From Sporothrix humicola (lineage: Eukaryota; Ascomycota; Sordariomycetes; Ophiostomatales; Ophiostomataceae): a stretch of DNA of 64,000 bases. Under the pieces are notes generated by a model. The model worked only from the letters and a program-made list of their open reading frames with translations. It searched no databases and was not told the DNA's origin. The DNA lies in contig WNYE01000066.1 in assembly GCA_021396245.1 (NCBI GenBank), positions 171,949 through 235,948 on the forward strand, in the 5' to 3' direction. Below, in pieces: positions 53,855-63,399 of the stretch (its first letter is position 1; the number at the start of each line of letters is the position of its first letter). The position numbers and the translations under genes are program-made.

Positions 53855-55768
53855 CTAAAGCATATAACGGAAGGAACGGGGGTGAGTGAGCCTGCTGTCT
53901 TCGGCCTCATCTTGCTCCTGTTTCTCAATCTTCTTGTTCTCGCGTGCAAGCAAGAATCGCAACACCGTCGCTGAGCAAATGGAGATGAAGAGCATGCCGG
54001 CGTTGACACCGAGCGCTAGTGCATAGCTCGGCGCAGCATCGTCAGGATACAGGTACGCGCTGTATAGGCCGGCAATCCCTGAAAAGGCGTTGTTGAAGGC
54101 TAGAGCAGCGGCACGCTTTGCAGGAGGCGCGTAGATGATGTTTGCCGTCCAGGCCATGGACAGGTTGAGGGAGACATAGATGCCAGGGATTAGTATCATG
54201 GCACCAAAGTAGCGCGCTCCGATGTTAGTGGAGGCCCCAACAATGATAAATCCAGCAGCCGCCACCCACAGAGGGACAGTCATATGCCAGTATCGCTCTC
54301 GATAATAGTCAGAGCTCCAGCAGATGCCAACCATGGTGAAACATGAGAGTACATAAGGAGGACAGGTTAGAAGCAACGTCTCCGTGGTGGATTTGCCGAG
54401 CGTCGCAAGGACGGAAGGGAAGAATTGGTTGACAGACAGACTGGCTCCCGTGCAGTAGACGATGACTACAAAGAACCAGTTCTTCCAGTCTTTGAGCATG
54501 ATCCAGAAGGCCTTGGCTGTGAGTTGTTCCTCGCTCCTAGTCCATTCGCCGTGACTGGCATCCGCACGTAACCTCCAGATAGCCATCTCCCGCTCCGCAG
54601 GAGTCAACCATTTGGTGGAGTGAGGGAAATTGGGGAGAATGAAAAAGGCAAAGAGTGCGATAAAAACGGTTATGCTGCCCTATGACCACTTCGTCAGTCG
54701 CAATGCACCACATGCAGCAGAGTCATACATGAAGATGGAACGTACTTCAAGAATGAATAGCCACCTCCATGGCGAGAGACCTGCCACACTGATCAATGAA
54801 GTTAGAGCCAAGAACGCGCAAACTGTAAATTGTTGTTCAAGACATACCCGTCCATGCCGTTCACCACACCTGCTGCGATGAGCCCAGCGAACGCTCCCGA
54901 CAACTGTGAGCCAATATAGAAGAACGCCATGCGCTTTCCCAACTCTGAATGTTTGTACCAAACACTGAGAGTATACATACATCCGGGCTAGAGGGAAATA
55001 GGTTCGATTAGTACGGGTAAACCCTACTCAGCTAGAAGAGTATGGCGTACATACATAGTAGGCGCATTCGACAAATCCGAGAAGGAAGCGGCAGGCGAAG
55101 AGACCTCCAAAGTTCTGAGTTGCGCCGGAGCAGGCAGAAATACAGCCCTTTAAAATCAGTCGTCAGTTTGAATGTGGCCTGGTAGAGCGACGTAAAATTT
55201 GCAGAGTGACGACCTACCCAAACCACCATGCATGTTGGTAGGTACAAGGCCGGTTTTCCGATCTTGTTCAGCCAAAGGTTGGAGGGGACTTGAAGCAGAA
55301 TGTAGCTATAACGTTTGGATTAGCGACCATGCTGACTCTAGAGCCATAATGGCTTGTTACCACTTACCCAGCGAAAAAGACGCTGACGCAAGCCTGATAT
55401 TGATCACCCGTCAACTTCAAATCGTCCTGAAGGCCGCCTAATTTGGCCTGTGCAATTGTGTTCCTGGTGAGCGGTACAATTAGCTTGGGACCATAACTGA
55501 AAAGATCAATAGACCCATACCTGTCCATGTAGTTCATGATATAGATGAGGATCAACAATGGCAGCAGTCGTCGGTCGACCTTCCAGCGAACTCGACGCTC
55601 TAGAGCGAGAAGCTCTTCCGGAGACAAGTCGACTAAATGCGGAAACTGGTCACTCTCGATGACGGACCCTTCTTGCATTGATACTATCTTGGTTGCTGCT
55701 TTTGTTGCCTCTTTGGAAGGAACCCGTTCCACCACAGCTCCATTTTGAGCGGTCTCGTTTGTTGACAT
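53855..55768 (-). CDS. Dal5/TNA1-type MFS carrier (7 exons)
   Basis: Anion:cation-symporter-family permease for carboxylates, allantoate-like or vitamin-like organic anions. Exons: 55768-55521, 55463-55368, 55305-55218, 55147-55055, 54987-54848, 54788-54746, 54679-53855; all junctions keep frame, 510 aa. Features: cytosolic N-terminus (1-65), TM1 with LLPLLILIYIMNYMDRNTIA (the Dal5-family NYxDRxxxxxA block), LGGLQDDLKLTGDQYQACVS, YILLQVPSNLWLNKIGKPAL, GLFACRFLLGFVECAYYPGC, WYKHSELGKRMAFFYIG, WRWLFILEGS and a short loop before LTPAEREMAIWRL. The MmgE/PrpD gene lies downstream on the same strand. Two 14-mers lie 229 and 292 bp upstream. Likely imports the island's substrate. Confidence 0.93.
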
Positions 55769-55996
55769 GTTGAAAGACTTGTATGTTCGCAGAACTCTTC
55801 TCGATATGCAAGTCGTCCAAGGTCTGGGAAATCGAAGTGGTCTGACTTGGAACACATGTCGACAACCTGGATGTACGACCACCCCGTTAAATAAAAGGCT
55901 TTCTGTATGCTTGTAGAGATTCAGCGGTTGTTAAAAATGAATTTCTGATTGACTTGATTCGAGCCTATTACTCTCATATCTTTGGTGGGGAATCGT

Positions 55997-56010
55997 GTCG
56001 GCCGCTACGG
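55997..56010 (-). promoter_or_regulatory. Putative Zn2Cys6 site (14-mer, minus orientation)
   Basis: GTCGGCCGCTACGG, 229 bp upstream of the MFS carrier start. Confidence 0.75.
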
Positions 56011-56059
56011 GAGAGTAGACGATTAAATCACACCCACCTAAGACGGTCGGTTGCCATCG

Positions 56060-56073
56060 CCGTAGCGGCCGAC
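56060..56073 (+). promoter_or_regulatory. Putative Zn2Cys6 site (14-mer, plus orientation)
   Basis: CCGTAGCGGCCGAC, 292 bp upstream of the MFS carrier start, inverted relative to the 55997 copy. Confidence 0.75.
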
Positions 56074-56187
56074 ATGTTCCAGGCCGTGTTTTCGGACTAC
56101 AACCGCCGCCCCTGCATACAAGTTTTACGCCCCCTCTTTAGTACTAGAGGAGAGGGGCGAGAGGGGCGAGGGAGAATAAACTTTTTG

Positions 56188-56377
56188 CGTCGCAATCATT
56201 TCGCTCCTGCCTGCGCATTGTTAATACCCCCTTTTGACATTTTGACATTTTGCCTTTGTTTTTCTTTCGCTTCTTTGCTTTCTTTGTTTCAGTTTAATTC
56301 TTAATTTATTTTCGCCTGTTTATTGTCATAGATATGTTCTCGTACTCGGAATTAAATATGATGTTCTTACTCTTCTT
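56188..56377. repeat. Right direct repeat (190 bp) flanking the catabolic island
   Basis: Homologue of 43172-43355. It begins with the terminal codons of the secreted-protein gene (CATTTCGCTCCTGCCTGCGC, then ATTGTTAA) and continues through its 3' flank, but no upstream coding part of that gene is present. A stranded gene end. Confidence 0.9.
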
Positions 56378-56421
56378 GCTCCGCGGAGAGAATCAAACTT
56401 GTCTTTGCAATTCGTTCATGA

Positions 56422-58828
56422 CTATCCCAGTACACTCGACACGAGCTGGTTGTACAGCGCCTTCATTTGAACCTCGCGCTTAAGGTACGCATGGAAGACC
56501 TGTATACCATCCATGCTTCCGCCTTTCTCCAGGACCGTCTTCCGATACCGATAACCTTGACGGGACGTGTCTGTCGTCGATCTTAAATGGGAGTCAAAGA
56601 CATCCGATGCGTAGATATCGGCCCTAAAGACAGAGAAGAAGACAGAGAAGATGGAAATCGATCGTCAGTGGACGCAAGACAGAGGATTGAGGACTGGACA
56701 TTATATAAGTACAGAAGTGGGTGCCTCACCAGTAATAAGCATAGTACCCGGCCGCATACTCTGTAAACAGCCTCCCGTTCTTTGTGTAGTCATGCTGTGG
56801 CGGGATGGTCGGACAGGCCAAGCTCATGGATTCGGGGTAGAATGTTGACCGCAGGGTGTGAAAGATGGCGTCCGCATCGATTTTGGTATTTTCGGTACTT
56901 TCGGTATTGTGCGCAGCCGAAGGTGCCAGATGACTGTCGAGGTCAAACTTGGCCATGATAAGCTGGTCGAGATGGAACAGCGGGCCACAGTACACTTTCT
57001 GGTAGGTGAGAATGGCCTGGACAATCTTGTCCGGTGTAGGTGTAGGTGTAGGCGTAGGCGAGAGTGTCGAGTAGTGACGCGTGAGTCGTCGGATGCCCGC
57101 CTCGTTGAGAAAGAACCACTTCTCCAGCAGCAGGCCGTGTGCCTCGCCAAAGTCAATGGCAGTGCCCGATGCGCCGTGGAAGCGCGCATAGCGTGTGCGC
57201 GACACGACTTCGTGGATGCTGTGGCCGAGCTCGTGGAGAAGCTGCACAGGCTGATCATAGGTGAGCAGCTGGGGCTCGTTGTCTGGTGTCTTGACAAAGT
57301 CACAAACGAGGGCTGCTGCAGGGTAGACGCGGGTGTTTTGTGGTAGCAGGTGGCTCTATATATGTCAGTCAGAGGGAGCTGAACTGAAAAAGAAACAAAA
57401 TGGGCACAGCACACGCAGGTAAGCACACGCAGGGAGGCACACCTGCGAAATTCCACGGCACCAAATGCCTCGACGTTTGCCCTCGCGACGAAACAGGTCC
57501 AGGTATATGTGGCCCACAAAGCCGCCGCCCATCTCACCATTGTCGCAAAGGGACAAGATGCGGACATGCTCGTGCCATGCCAGGCCGTCGTTGGGCCGTC
57601 GTGGGATTTCCTCAAACGCCAGCCCGTACAGTTCGGACACAATGGCCAAAATGGCGTCGAGAACGTGTTCAAGCGGGAGATACTCCATGATCTCTTCCGG
57701 CGTGACGGATGTCCGTTCATATGCCAGCTTCCTCTGGTAGTATGCAATGTCCCAATCGTGCAGGTGGTTTTTGTTTTCTTCGTCGTTTTCTTCTTCATTT
57801 TCTTCTTCGTTTTCGTATCCATTGTCAGACGCACGGCCGGCCAGATCTGCTTTTTTGCACTGCAGCAGCTGGCTGGCAGCCGTCTCGGCGAGAGGCTTAA
57901 TAGTCTGCAGTAAATCAACAAGGCATTTGTCCACAGCCTCGACCGTCTGCGCCATCCGCTGCTCCCGTTTCATGACAAGGGCCACGTAGTGCGGACACCC
58001 GACAAGCTCGGCCGCTTCCGCGCCGAGCCGCAAGGTCTCGACAAACAGTGGTATATTCTCGCGGCAGGGCTGGGCCCAGATATCAAACAACTCTCGGCGG
58101 ACATGCGCGTGGCGAGCGTGTTCCATCACAAATGTCCGCAATGGGACGGAGCGTCTGCCTCGTGTCTCGTCCGTCGTGCCCCATGGAGCAGATAAATAGA
58201 GCGACGCAGGCAAGCCCTCACACTCTTTCCGAGTGAGCCACAGCTGCCGAGGTTCTTTCTTTGCCAGGTTGTCCTCAAACTGTTCTTGTATCTCGTTCCG
58301 CCGCTTGTGGATGGCAAGCAGCCGTTGTCGTTCTGTTGTGCCAGGTGGCAGTGCTGCTCCGCGTGAAATGTGCTGCTCGTGGAGCGTGACGAGAAAGCGT
58401 CTTTGTTCTGGGTCGAGTCCTGTCTTCAAACCCGTTTCTTCTCTTTCTCTTCCCCTCCACCACTGGTACACTACATCAACACGGACAAACATGTCCTCGC
58501 GCATGCTCGTCCTTGCCTCGGCATCCTCAAACAAATGAACTGCCTCGTCCACAGCCTTGCGCAGCGCTGCGTCTCCCGAAAGCTCATACACCTGCAGCAT
58601 GTTGTGCGCCCATATCAGGCAACTGTCTGCGTGTGCTAGCGGCTCGATAAAGTTGCCAAACGTTGCCGTTTCCGGCGGCGTTGTCTCCTCGACGAGCCTG
58701 TCCACGGCAGACTGGTACACGTCGATGGCCTCGATGGCCACCTGGCGGATCGTGTCCGGCGTTGCGTTGAAGTTGAGAGGCGCGGGCGCTACGTGGGGGA
58801 AGTCGCGGCTGTAGTTTTCGATATCCAT
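56422..58828 (-). CDS. Thimet-type M3 metallopeptidase, saccharolysin-like (3 exons)
   Basis: Zinc oligopeptidase degrading short peptides in cytosol or mitochondria. Exons: 58828-57443, 57355-56730, 56623-56422, with introns of 87 and 106 bp; 737 aa, typical of M3A enzymes. Motifs: long helical N-terminal region; Gly/Tyr substrate-loop segment MGGGFVGHIYLDLFRREGK; zinc motif LLHELGHSIHEVVSRTRYAR (HExxH near residue 500) and, about 25 residues on, FGEAHGLLLEKW with the third ligand Glu; C-terminal YAAGYYAYYWADIYASDVF, joined by the last splice. Odd features: an Asn/Glu repeat insert (ENEEENEEENDEENK) in the N-terminal half and a Thr-Pro repeat (SPTPTPTPTPD). No presequence. It sits just outside the right repeat, so is probably not part of the island. 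Confidence 0.94.
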
Positions 58829-59792
58829 TGTCGATGTGGTCTTTTCAGCTTTTCAGCGTCTTGGTATCGCCTCGGTAGTGTACGGATTGAATGGTTCTGC
58901 GTGTGCAATTGCGTCGTGAAGCATTCCATCACCTGCTGACATGCCAACGCGATGTGAGTGTGCTGTGCGCATTTATCAGAATCGGGGTTGGATAAACCGG
59001 ATAAAATGACAAGAGAAACATCACGTAATACAGCGGAAAGCAGTGACATGTCTATGGACGACGTTGGCCCCCAGGTAAAGACTATGGTGGGATGTCTATT
59101 ACATCCGTTACATGCTTTCGTTAAATTTTACATTTTCGCTTTGTTATTGGTGAAATGATACAGGGAAAATAGAATGATAATTATAAAGATGATTAGCAAA
59201 ATCCAAGATTTAGTCTCCCCCTTGGCCTACGCTCAACAATTTCGAGCCGCTTTTGCTTCCCTCACGCCATAATATAGAGATACTAGTCGCAGTAGCCCCA
59301 TTTTAGACATGTAAAGTGATGGCTCGCATCTGCGAATGACGACATTGTATACCATAGCAAAGCACAACGGGTATAACCTTCAAAGTGCCCAACAGAACCT
59401 CAACTGCCGGTTATATGCAACATTACACAGACAGTCTGTGCTTCCAGTGTAATAGATTTATACTAGGTTTAGAGTCTAGACCGCAGTCTGTACTACGAGG
59501 GGGCGATGGTTAATATATTTCTTAATACAAACGTTCTACCGCGCGCGTGCATACAATATCCACGTACTACGTCCAACTGTTGACACGACGTGAGAATGTC
59601 ACACGGCATTTATTTTGGCTAACACAAATACTGCACGAGGCTGCAAGCACACCACGTAAAGTATGGAGGCAATGCGGTGGCAGTGGAGTTCGTTGTTGAT
59701 TCCTATTTAAATTGGCCTCACATCCCCGGCTCGTAGAACGATTTAAAACATGCACTGATGTCAAGAAATCATCCCGGCACCAAACCAATATC
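58829..59792. other. AT-rich spacer; promoter of M3 peptidase and of member F
   Basis: No gene supported. TATTTAA at 59704-59710, about 90 bp upstream of member F. Confidence 0.45.
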
Positions 59793-60581
59793 ATGGCAGA
59801 CAATAAGGAACAGCCACGGCCGCGCAACGGCAACTACGTCCCATATGCCGATTGTGACGGAGTTCCACCCGTCGCCAGTAATACCGTGAGGGTCGGACAT
59901 CGGAGCAGCGACCTGATGGTAAATGGACAATCCTACGTGGGCACATCTGAAACTACAGTGCAATGCACAGACGCCATGATCAGTCGCATTCCGACTGCTC
60001 TACAAAGGGTGGCAAAGTGGTCGACGATAACGCGGCGCAACGACAAGAACGACCCGTCCCGGATCAAGACGGAAACATTGTTCGATATCCGCACCAAGAG
60101 CGTCTTTGTCCCAGTTCCACCTGTTGTCGTTCCGGTGCCAGTGTTTGACATGCCTCCACACATCAAGAAGAGAATGCCACTTACGATTCACGGTCCGTAT
60201 GAACCTTCCAGAGCATGCCGGGCCGGTCACTCAATGAAGCGTGGGGAAATCGCCCTGCGGCACATGGCTCTGCTTGTGACTGAGCGAGACCGCAAACCAG
60301 ACCGCTTTATCGTGGTCGACACGTCCATTGTTCCGGCCTTTGCCGAACTTGATCCTCCAGTGCCCGACAAACTCCTTCTCATTGGACTTTGTGTCCCGGA
60401 ACCGTTGCTCGATCCAACCGGCCAGGTGCCTCGCATATGGCTATCTGGCTGGGACATGTGGCATTTGAAGGTCAATTTGATGAGAAGGACAGGAAATGGC
60501 GGCAATGACCAGCATTCAGTTGGGAGACTTGAGAATAGCGAGAGAGCTCTTGTCCGATGGCCCGCCAAGTGTCACCTCTAA
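59793..60581 (+). CDS. GQVPR-family orphan (member F), 262 aa
   Basis: First in-frame ATG 59793 (ATCATGGCAGAC). Blocks: ISRIPTALQRVAKWSTITRR, KSVFVPVPPVVVPVPVFD, KRGEIALRHMALLVTERDRK (the position of WDxLAxxxVPM) and LCVPEPLLDPTGQVPRIWLS. Members F, G and H share the extended form VPEPLLDxTGQVPRIW and FVPVPP-like segments, forming one subgroup; B, C and D form another. Single exon, no targeting signal seen. Confidence 0.75.
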   Translation: MADNKEQPRPRNGNYVPYADCDGVPPVASNTVRVGHRSSDLMVNGQSYVGTSETTVQCTDAMISRIPTALQRVAKWSTITRRNDKNDPSRIKTETLFDIRTKSVFVPVPPVVVPVPVFDMPPHIKKRMPLTIHGPYEPSRACRAGHSMKRGEIALRHMALLVTERDRKPDRFIVVDTSIVPAFAELDPPVPDKLLLIGLCVPEPLLDPTGQVPRIWLSGWDMWHLKVNLMRRTGNGGNDQHSVGRLENSERALVRWPAKCHL

Positions 60582-61036
60582 GCATGAAGGCGAAATTTCT
60601 AGTCGCGTTTGAATATCGAAATTCAGTACTTTGTGTTAAACGGATATGTAGTAATTGCATGAAGATGACTAATTATCTATCAAACGTAAATACATTGCGC
60701 TTAATACCCACGCTGGGGAATCGAATGTTGTAGCGAGGTTCGGTGGTTGGATGGTGAGAATCGTTGGTAATATTAGGCATTAGGCACCACGCATGTTGTG
60801 CTAAGCCACAAATACACACCTGTCAGCCGACATCCAACGCAATATTGTTAATGTGAAGGTGTATTTAAGAAGACTCCCAGCCACCGGGAGAAAATATGGA
60901 ATTGAAACTATTCCCTTAACACACAAATTTTATACTGGTCTAAAAGAGTCGTAACCACCATAGGTAATTGATTCTTTTTTTTCCCACTTTCACCATAAGC
61001 CATTAGAACAACTGATGTCCTGTCCTTTAATCCGCC
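60582..61036. other. Spacer between members F and G; shares promoter sequence with G-H spacer
   Basis: Contains ATTAGGCACCACGCATGTTG (60779-60798) and GTATTTAA (60861-60868), both with counterparts upstream of member H. Confidence 0.55.
60861..60868 (+). promoter_or_regulatory. Possible TATA-like element GTATTTAA upstream of member G
   Basis: The same octamer occurs at about the same distance (roughly 170 bp) before member H (62122-62129) and at 37945-37952 before member D. Confidence 0.35.
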
Positions 61037-61852
61037 ATGGCCGAAAATACAACGGAACCACCAAAGGACGATGGAAACGCCACGCTAGGAGCTAAGCTCA
61101 GGCAAAATAACCTCTACTGTCCCAACACGGGGAAATTCCGCACATTTTCACGGCGACTGGGCCAGACAAAAGTCCAGGGAGAAACATTCCTGGCCGCGAG
61201 AGATACATCAATCCGACTTTCCGAGTCCTCTCTCGGAGACATTCCCAGTCCATTGAGAAACTTGGCCAGACGTTCCAGACGACAACCACCCAAGACGAGC
61301 ACCAAGGCCAGTAACAACGACGAACAAGGAGCCCACGCCGAGACACAGCTTGTCATTCGCAGCAAAGGCATATTCGTGCCCATTTCGCCGCTATCGATTG
61401 AAAATCAAATTCTCGGTAGCAGGAGAGAAGCGGGAAAGTCTGACGTACAAAAACTACTCCTGTCCGCCAACATCACCAGCGCCATAGGCATAAAGGCATT
61501 CGGACTCCTCACTGCCATGAATCATATACGGACCAAGCGATGGGGTACAATGGCCCAAAAATATGTACGGCTACGTCTCGACGAAGCCGATATGGGATAT
61601 GACTGTTTGCGGTCGCTAGACCTGTGTATCGAGCCGTCTTTCGACACCTTTGATATCACGAAGCCAAACAAACTAGTTCTCAGAGGATTCTCTATTCCAG
61701 AACCATTGCTTGATCCAACAGGCCAAGTGCCGCGCATTTGGATGCACGACGACAAAATAAACCGAAAAGCAAAGACGACCGTGCATAGGAGGGATCTGTC
61801 AAACACAGAGCTTGCTCGGTACAAGGATCGCCAAGATGAAAGGTATCAGTAG
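61037..61852 (+). CDS. GQVPR-family orphan (member G), 271 aa
   Basis: Starts MAENTTEPPKDDGN, similar to member H (MAENMHYPPNDDGD), so both starts are supported. Blocks: GDIPSPLRNLARRSRRQPPK, SKGIFVPISPLS, IRTKRWGTMAQKYVRLRLDE and FSIPEPLLDPTGQVPRIWMH, then a basic/acidic tail. Single exon. Confidence 0.78.
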   Translation: MAENTTEPPKDDGNATLGAKLRQNNLYCPNTGKFRTFSRRLGQTKVQGETFLAARDTSIRLSESSLGDIPSPLRNLARRSRRQPPKTSTKASNNDEQGAHAETQLVIRSKGIFVPISPLSIENQILGSRREAGKSDVQKLLLSANITSAIGIKAFGLLTAMNHIRTKRWGTMAQKYVRLRLDEADMGYDCLRSLDLCIEPSFDTFDITKPNKLVLRGFSIPEPLLDPTGQVPRIWMHDDKINRKAKTTVHRRDLSNTELARYKDRQDERYQ

Positions 61853-62296
61853 CTTGGTGACAGTAGACTACGAATTTTGACTAAATAAAATAGTTTACAA
61901 TAATATTTAGCACGCGAATAAATATAAACATTTAAAATAACCGTGAACTGAACCAGTGCGGAGAGCCAGCAAGGGCAAAAAGACAAAGCTGGCCTTTGGC
62001 GTACTCGAAACTCACCCCATCAGCATTGTGAGCATTAGGCACCCCACGTTGTGTTCTCTGCCGCACGCCGGCATACGCCCTCTCAGTGGACGCCCTATGA
62101 CGAAACGGTGACCGCAAGGGCGTATTTAATAAAGCTGCTAATCCCGCCCTGAAGATCTGAAAAGAAGCAAACTTTGACTTGGCTTAAAAATACCATTTCA
62201 CTGCAAAAATACAAGTAAATTACAAAACTCGAAGTTAATAACCTTGACTATTCAAATAGCAAGACGACCTTTCGCCATCCAGAACCTTGCGAAGAC
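61853..62296. other. Spacer between members G and H; homologous promoter block
   Basis: ATTAGGCACCCCACGTTGTG (about 62034-62053) and GTATTTAA (62122-62129) mirror the block upstream of member G. No gene. Confidence 0.55.
62122..62129 (+). promoter_or_regulatory. Possible TATA-like element GTATTTAA upstream of member H
   Basis: Same octamer and spacing as upstream of member G, embedded in a wider conserved block. Confidence 0.35.
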
Positions 62297-63088
62297 ATGG
62301 CCGAGAATATGCATTACCCGCCAAACGACGACGGCGACGACGAGCTACAACAAGAACACGACGCCAGGCGCCGCGCCAACCGAAGGCGCGGGTTCGTTAC
62401 TGGCAGTGCTGTCAGCGTATTGTGTCGAACCAACCCTCGAACTATTCAAGGAGAAACTCTGGTCGTCGCAACAAAGACGGAGATGAGACTCACACCGGAA
62501 AAGCTGTCGGACCTGCCCAGCGTGCTGCGACGCCTGGCGCGGCGCTCCAAGCATCAGCCACAACGAGACTCCATTTCTGACGACAACGACACGAAGCACG
62601 AGACCCAGCTCGAAGTCTGCAGCAAGAGTGTGTTCGTACCTGTGCCGCCGCGGGTGTTTCCCATTCCACGCTATGACGAGTCAACCGCAAGCGATGCCGA
62701 CAAGCAGTTGATGCAAACTTGCGGCAACGAAACGGGCACGCCGACCAGGGGTCTATACGAGCACATGTGCAAGCACTTTTGGATCAAAAAATGGGGAGTG
62801 CTGGCACAAGAGTATATGCATTTAGCCCTGGATGCGACAGACAAGCGAGATGCTCTTCAACGGCGAGCAATTATGAATTCGCTGCAACTCTTCATCGACC
62901 CATGCCACGAACCTTTTGATTTCACAAGGCCAGACAGAGTGATTCTGCGGGGACTCTGCGTTCCTGAGCCTTTGCTGGATACTACGGGCCAGGTGCCTCG
63001 CATTTGGTTCAGCGACAGGAGGAACGTACGGGAGGCACATGTGTATCGAAGGACGAAGAAAAGCATATCAGATGGTGGGCAAGAATGA
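62297..63088 (+). CDS. GQVPR-family orphan (member H), 263 aa
   Basis: Start MAENMHYPPNDDGD. Blocks: SDLPSVLRRLARRSKHQPQR, SKSVFVPVPPRVFPIPRYD, KKWGVLAQEYMHLALDATD and LCVPEPLLDTTGQVPRIWFS. An Arg-rich run near residue 24 (ARRRANRRRG) could act as a nuclear or nucleic-acid-binding patch, a guess only. Closest paralogue is member G. Single exon; last gene before the repeat-rich edge. Confidence 0.78.
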   Translation: MAENMHYPPNDDGDDELQQEHDARRRANRRRGFVTGSAVSVLCRTNPRTIQGETLVVATKTEMRLTPEKLSDLPSVLRRLARRSKHQPQRDSISDDNDTKHETQLEVCSKSVFVPVPPRVFPIPRYDESTASDADKQLMQTCGNETGTPTRGLYEHMCKHFWIKKWGVLAQEYMHLALDATDKRDALQRRAIMNSLQLFIDPCHEPFDFTRPDRVILRGLCVPEPLLDTTGQVPRIWFSDRRNVREAHVYRRTKKSISDGGQE

Positions 63089-63158
63089 TGGAACCACATG
63101 GCAAACGTCATACGTTCTACATGGCGCATGATTGCAACATCTAGTAAGTCAATCGCTA

Positions 63159-63160
<2 letters not shown>

Positions 63161-63189
<29 letters not shown>
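63161..63189. repeat. Poly-T tract (29 nt)
   Basis: Uninterrupted T run marking the change from genic DNA to the AT-rich, RIP-affected edge. Confidence 0.9.
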
Positions 63190-63399
63190 CTTTTTTCAAC
63201 AACTAAAAGTTTATTACTCTTCACTTCGACAATCTGTTTCGTTTAAATATTCAAAAATTAATTATTTACCTCTCCCTAATGGTTATCCAAAAGATTAATT
63301 TATCAAAATAAAAAAAGTTAAAAAACAAAAAAGAAACCGGCTCTTCTTTTTCGAATCCCTCTAACCTCCATTTACATTTATTTATTTATTTATTTTTAA

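Larger units (their letters stand above)
55769..56421. other. Promoter of the MFS carrier and right direct repeat
   Basis: Two perfect 14-mers in opposite orientation, 50 bp apart, then the right direct repeat (56188-56377) and the 3' flank of the M3 peptidase gene. No coding region. Confidence 0.6.

Noticed and set aside
55998..56073. The two inverted 14-mers as a transposon terminal inverted repeat
   Set aside because: The same 14-mer recurs singly at other promoters, and only 49 bp lie between the pair; regulatory sites fit better.
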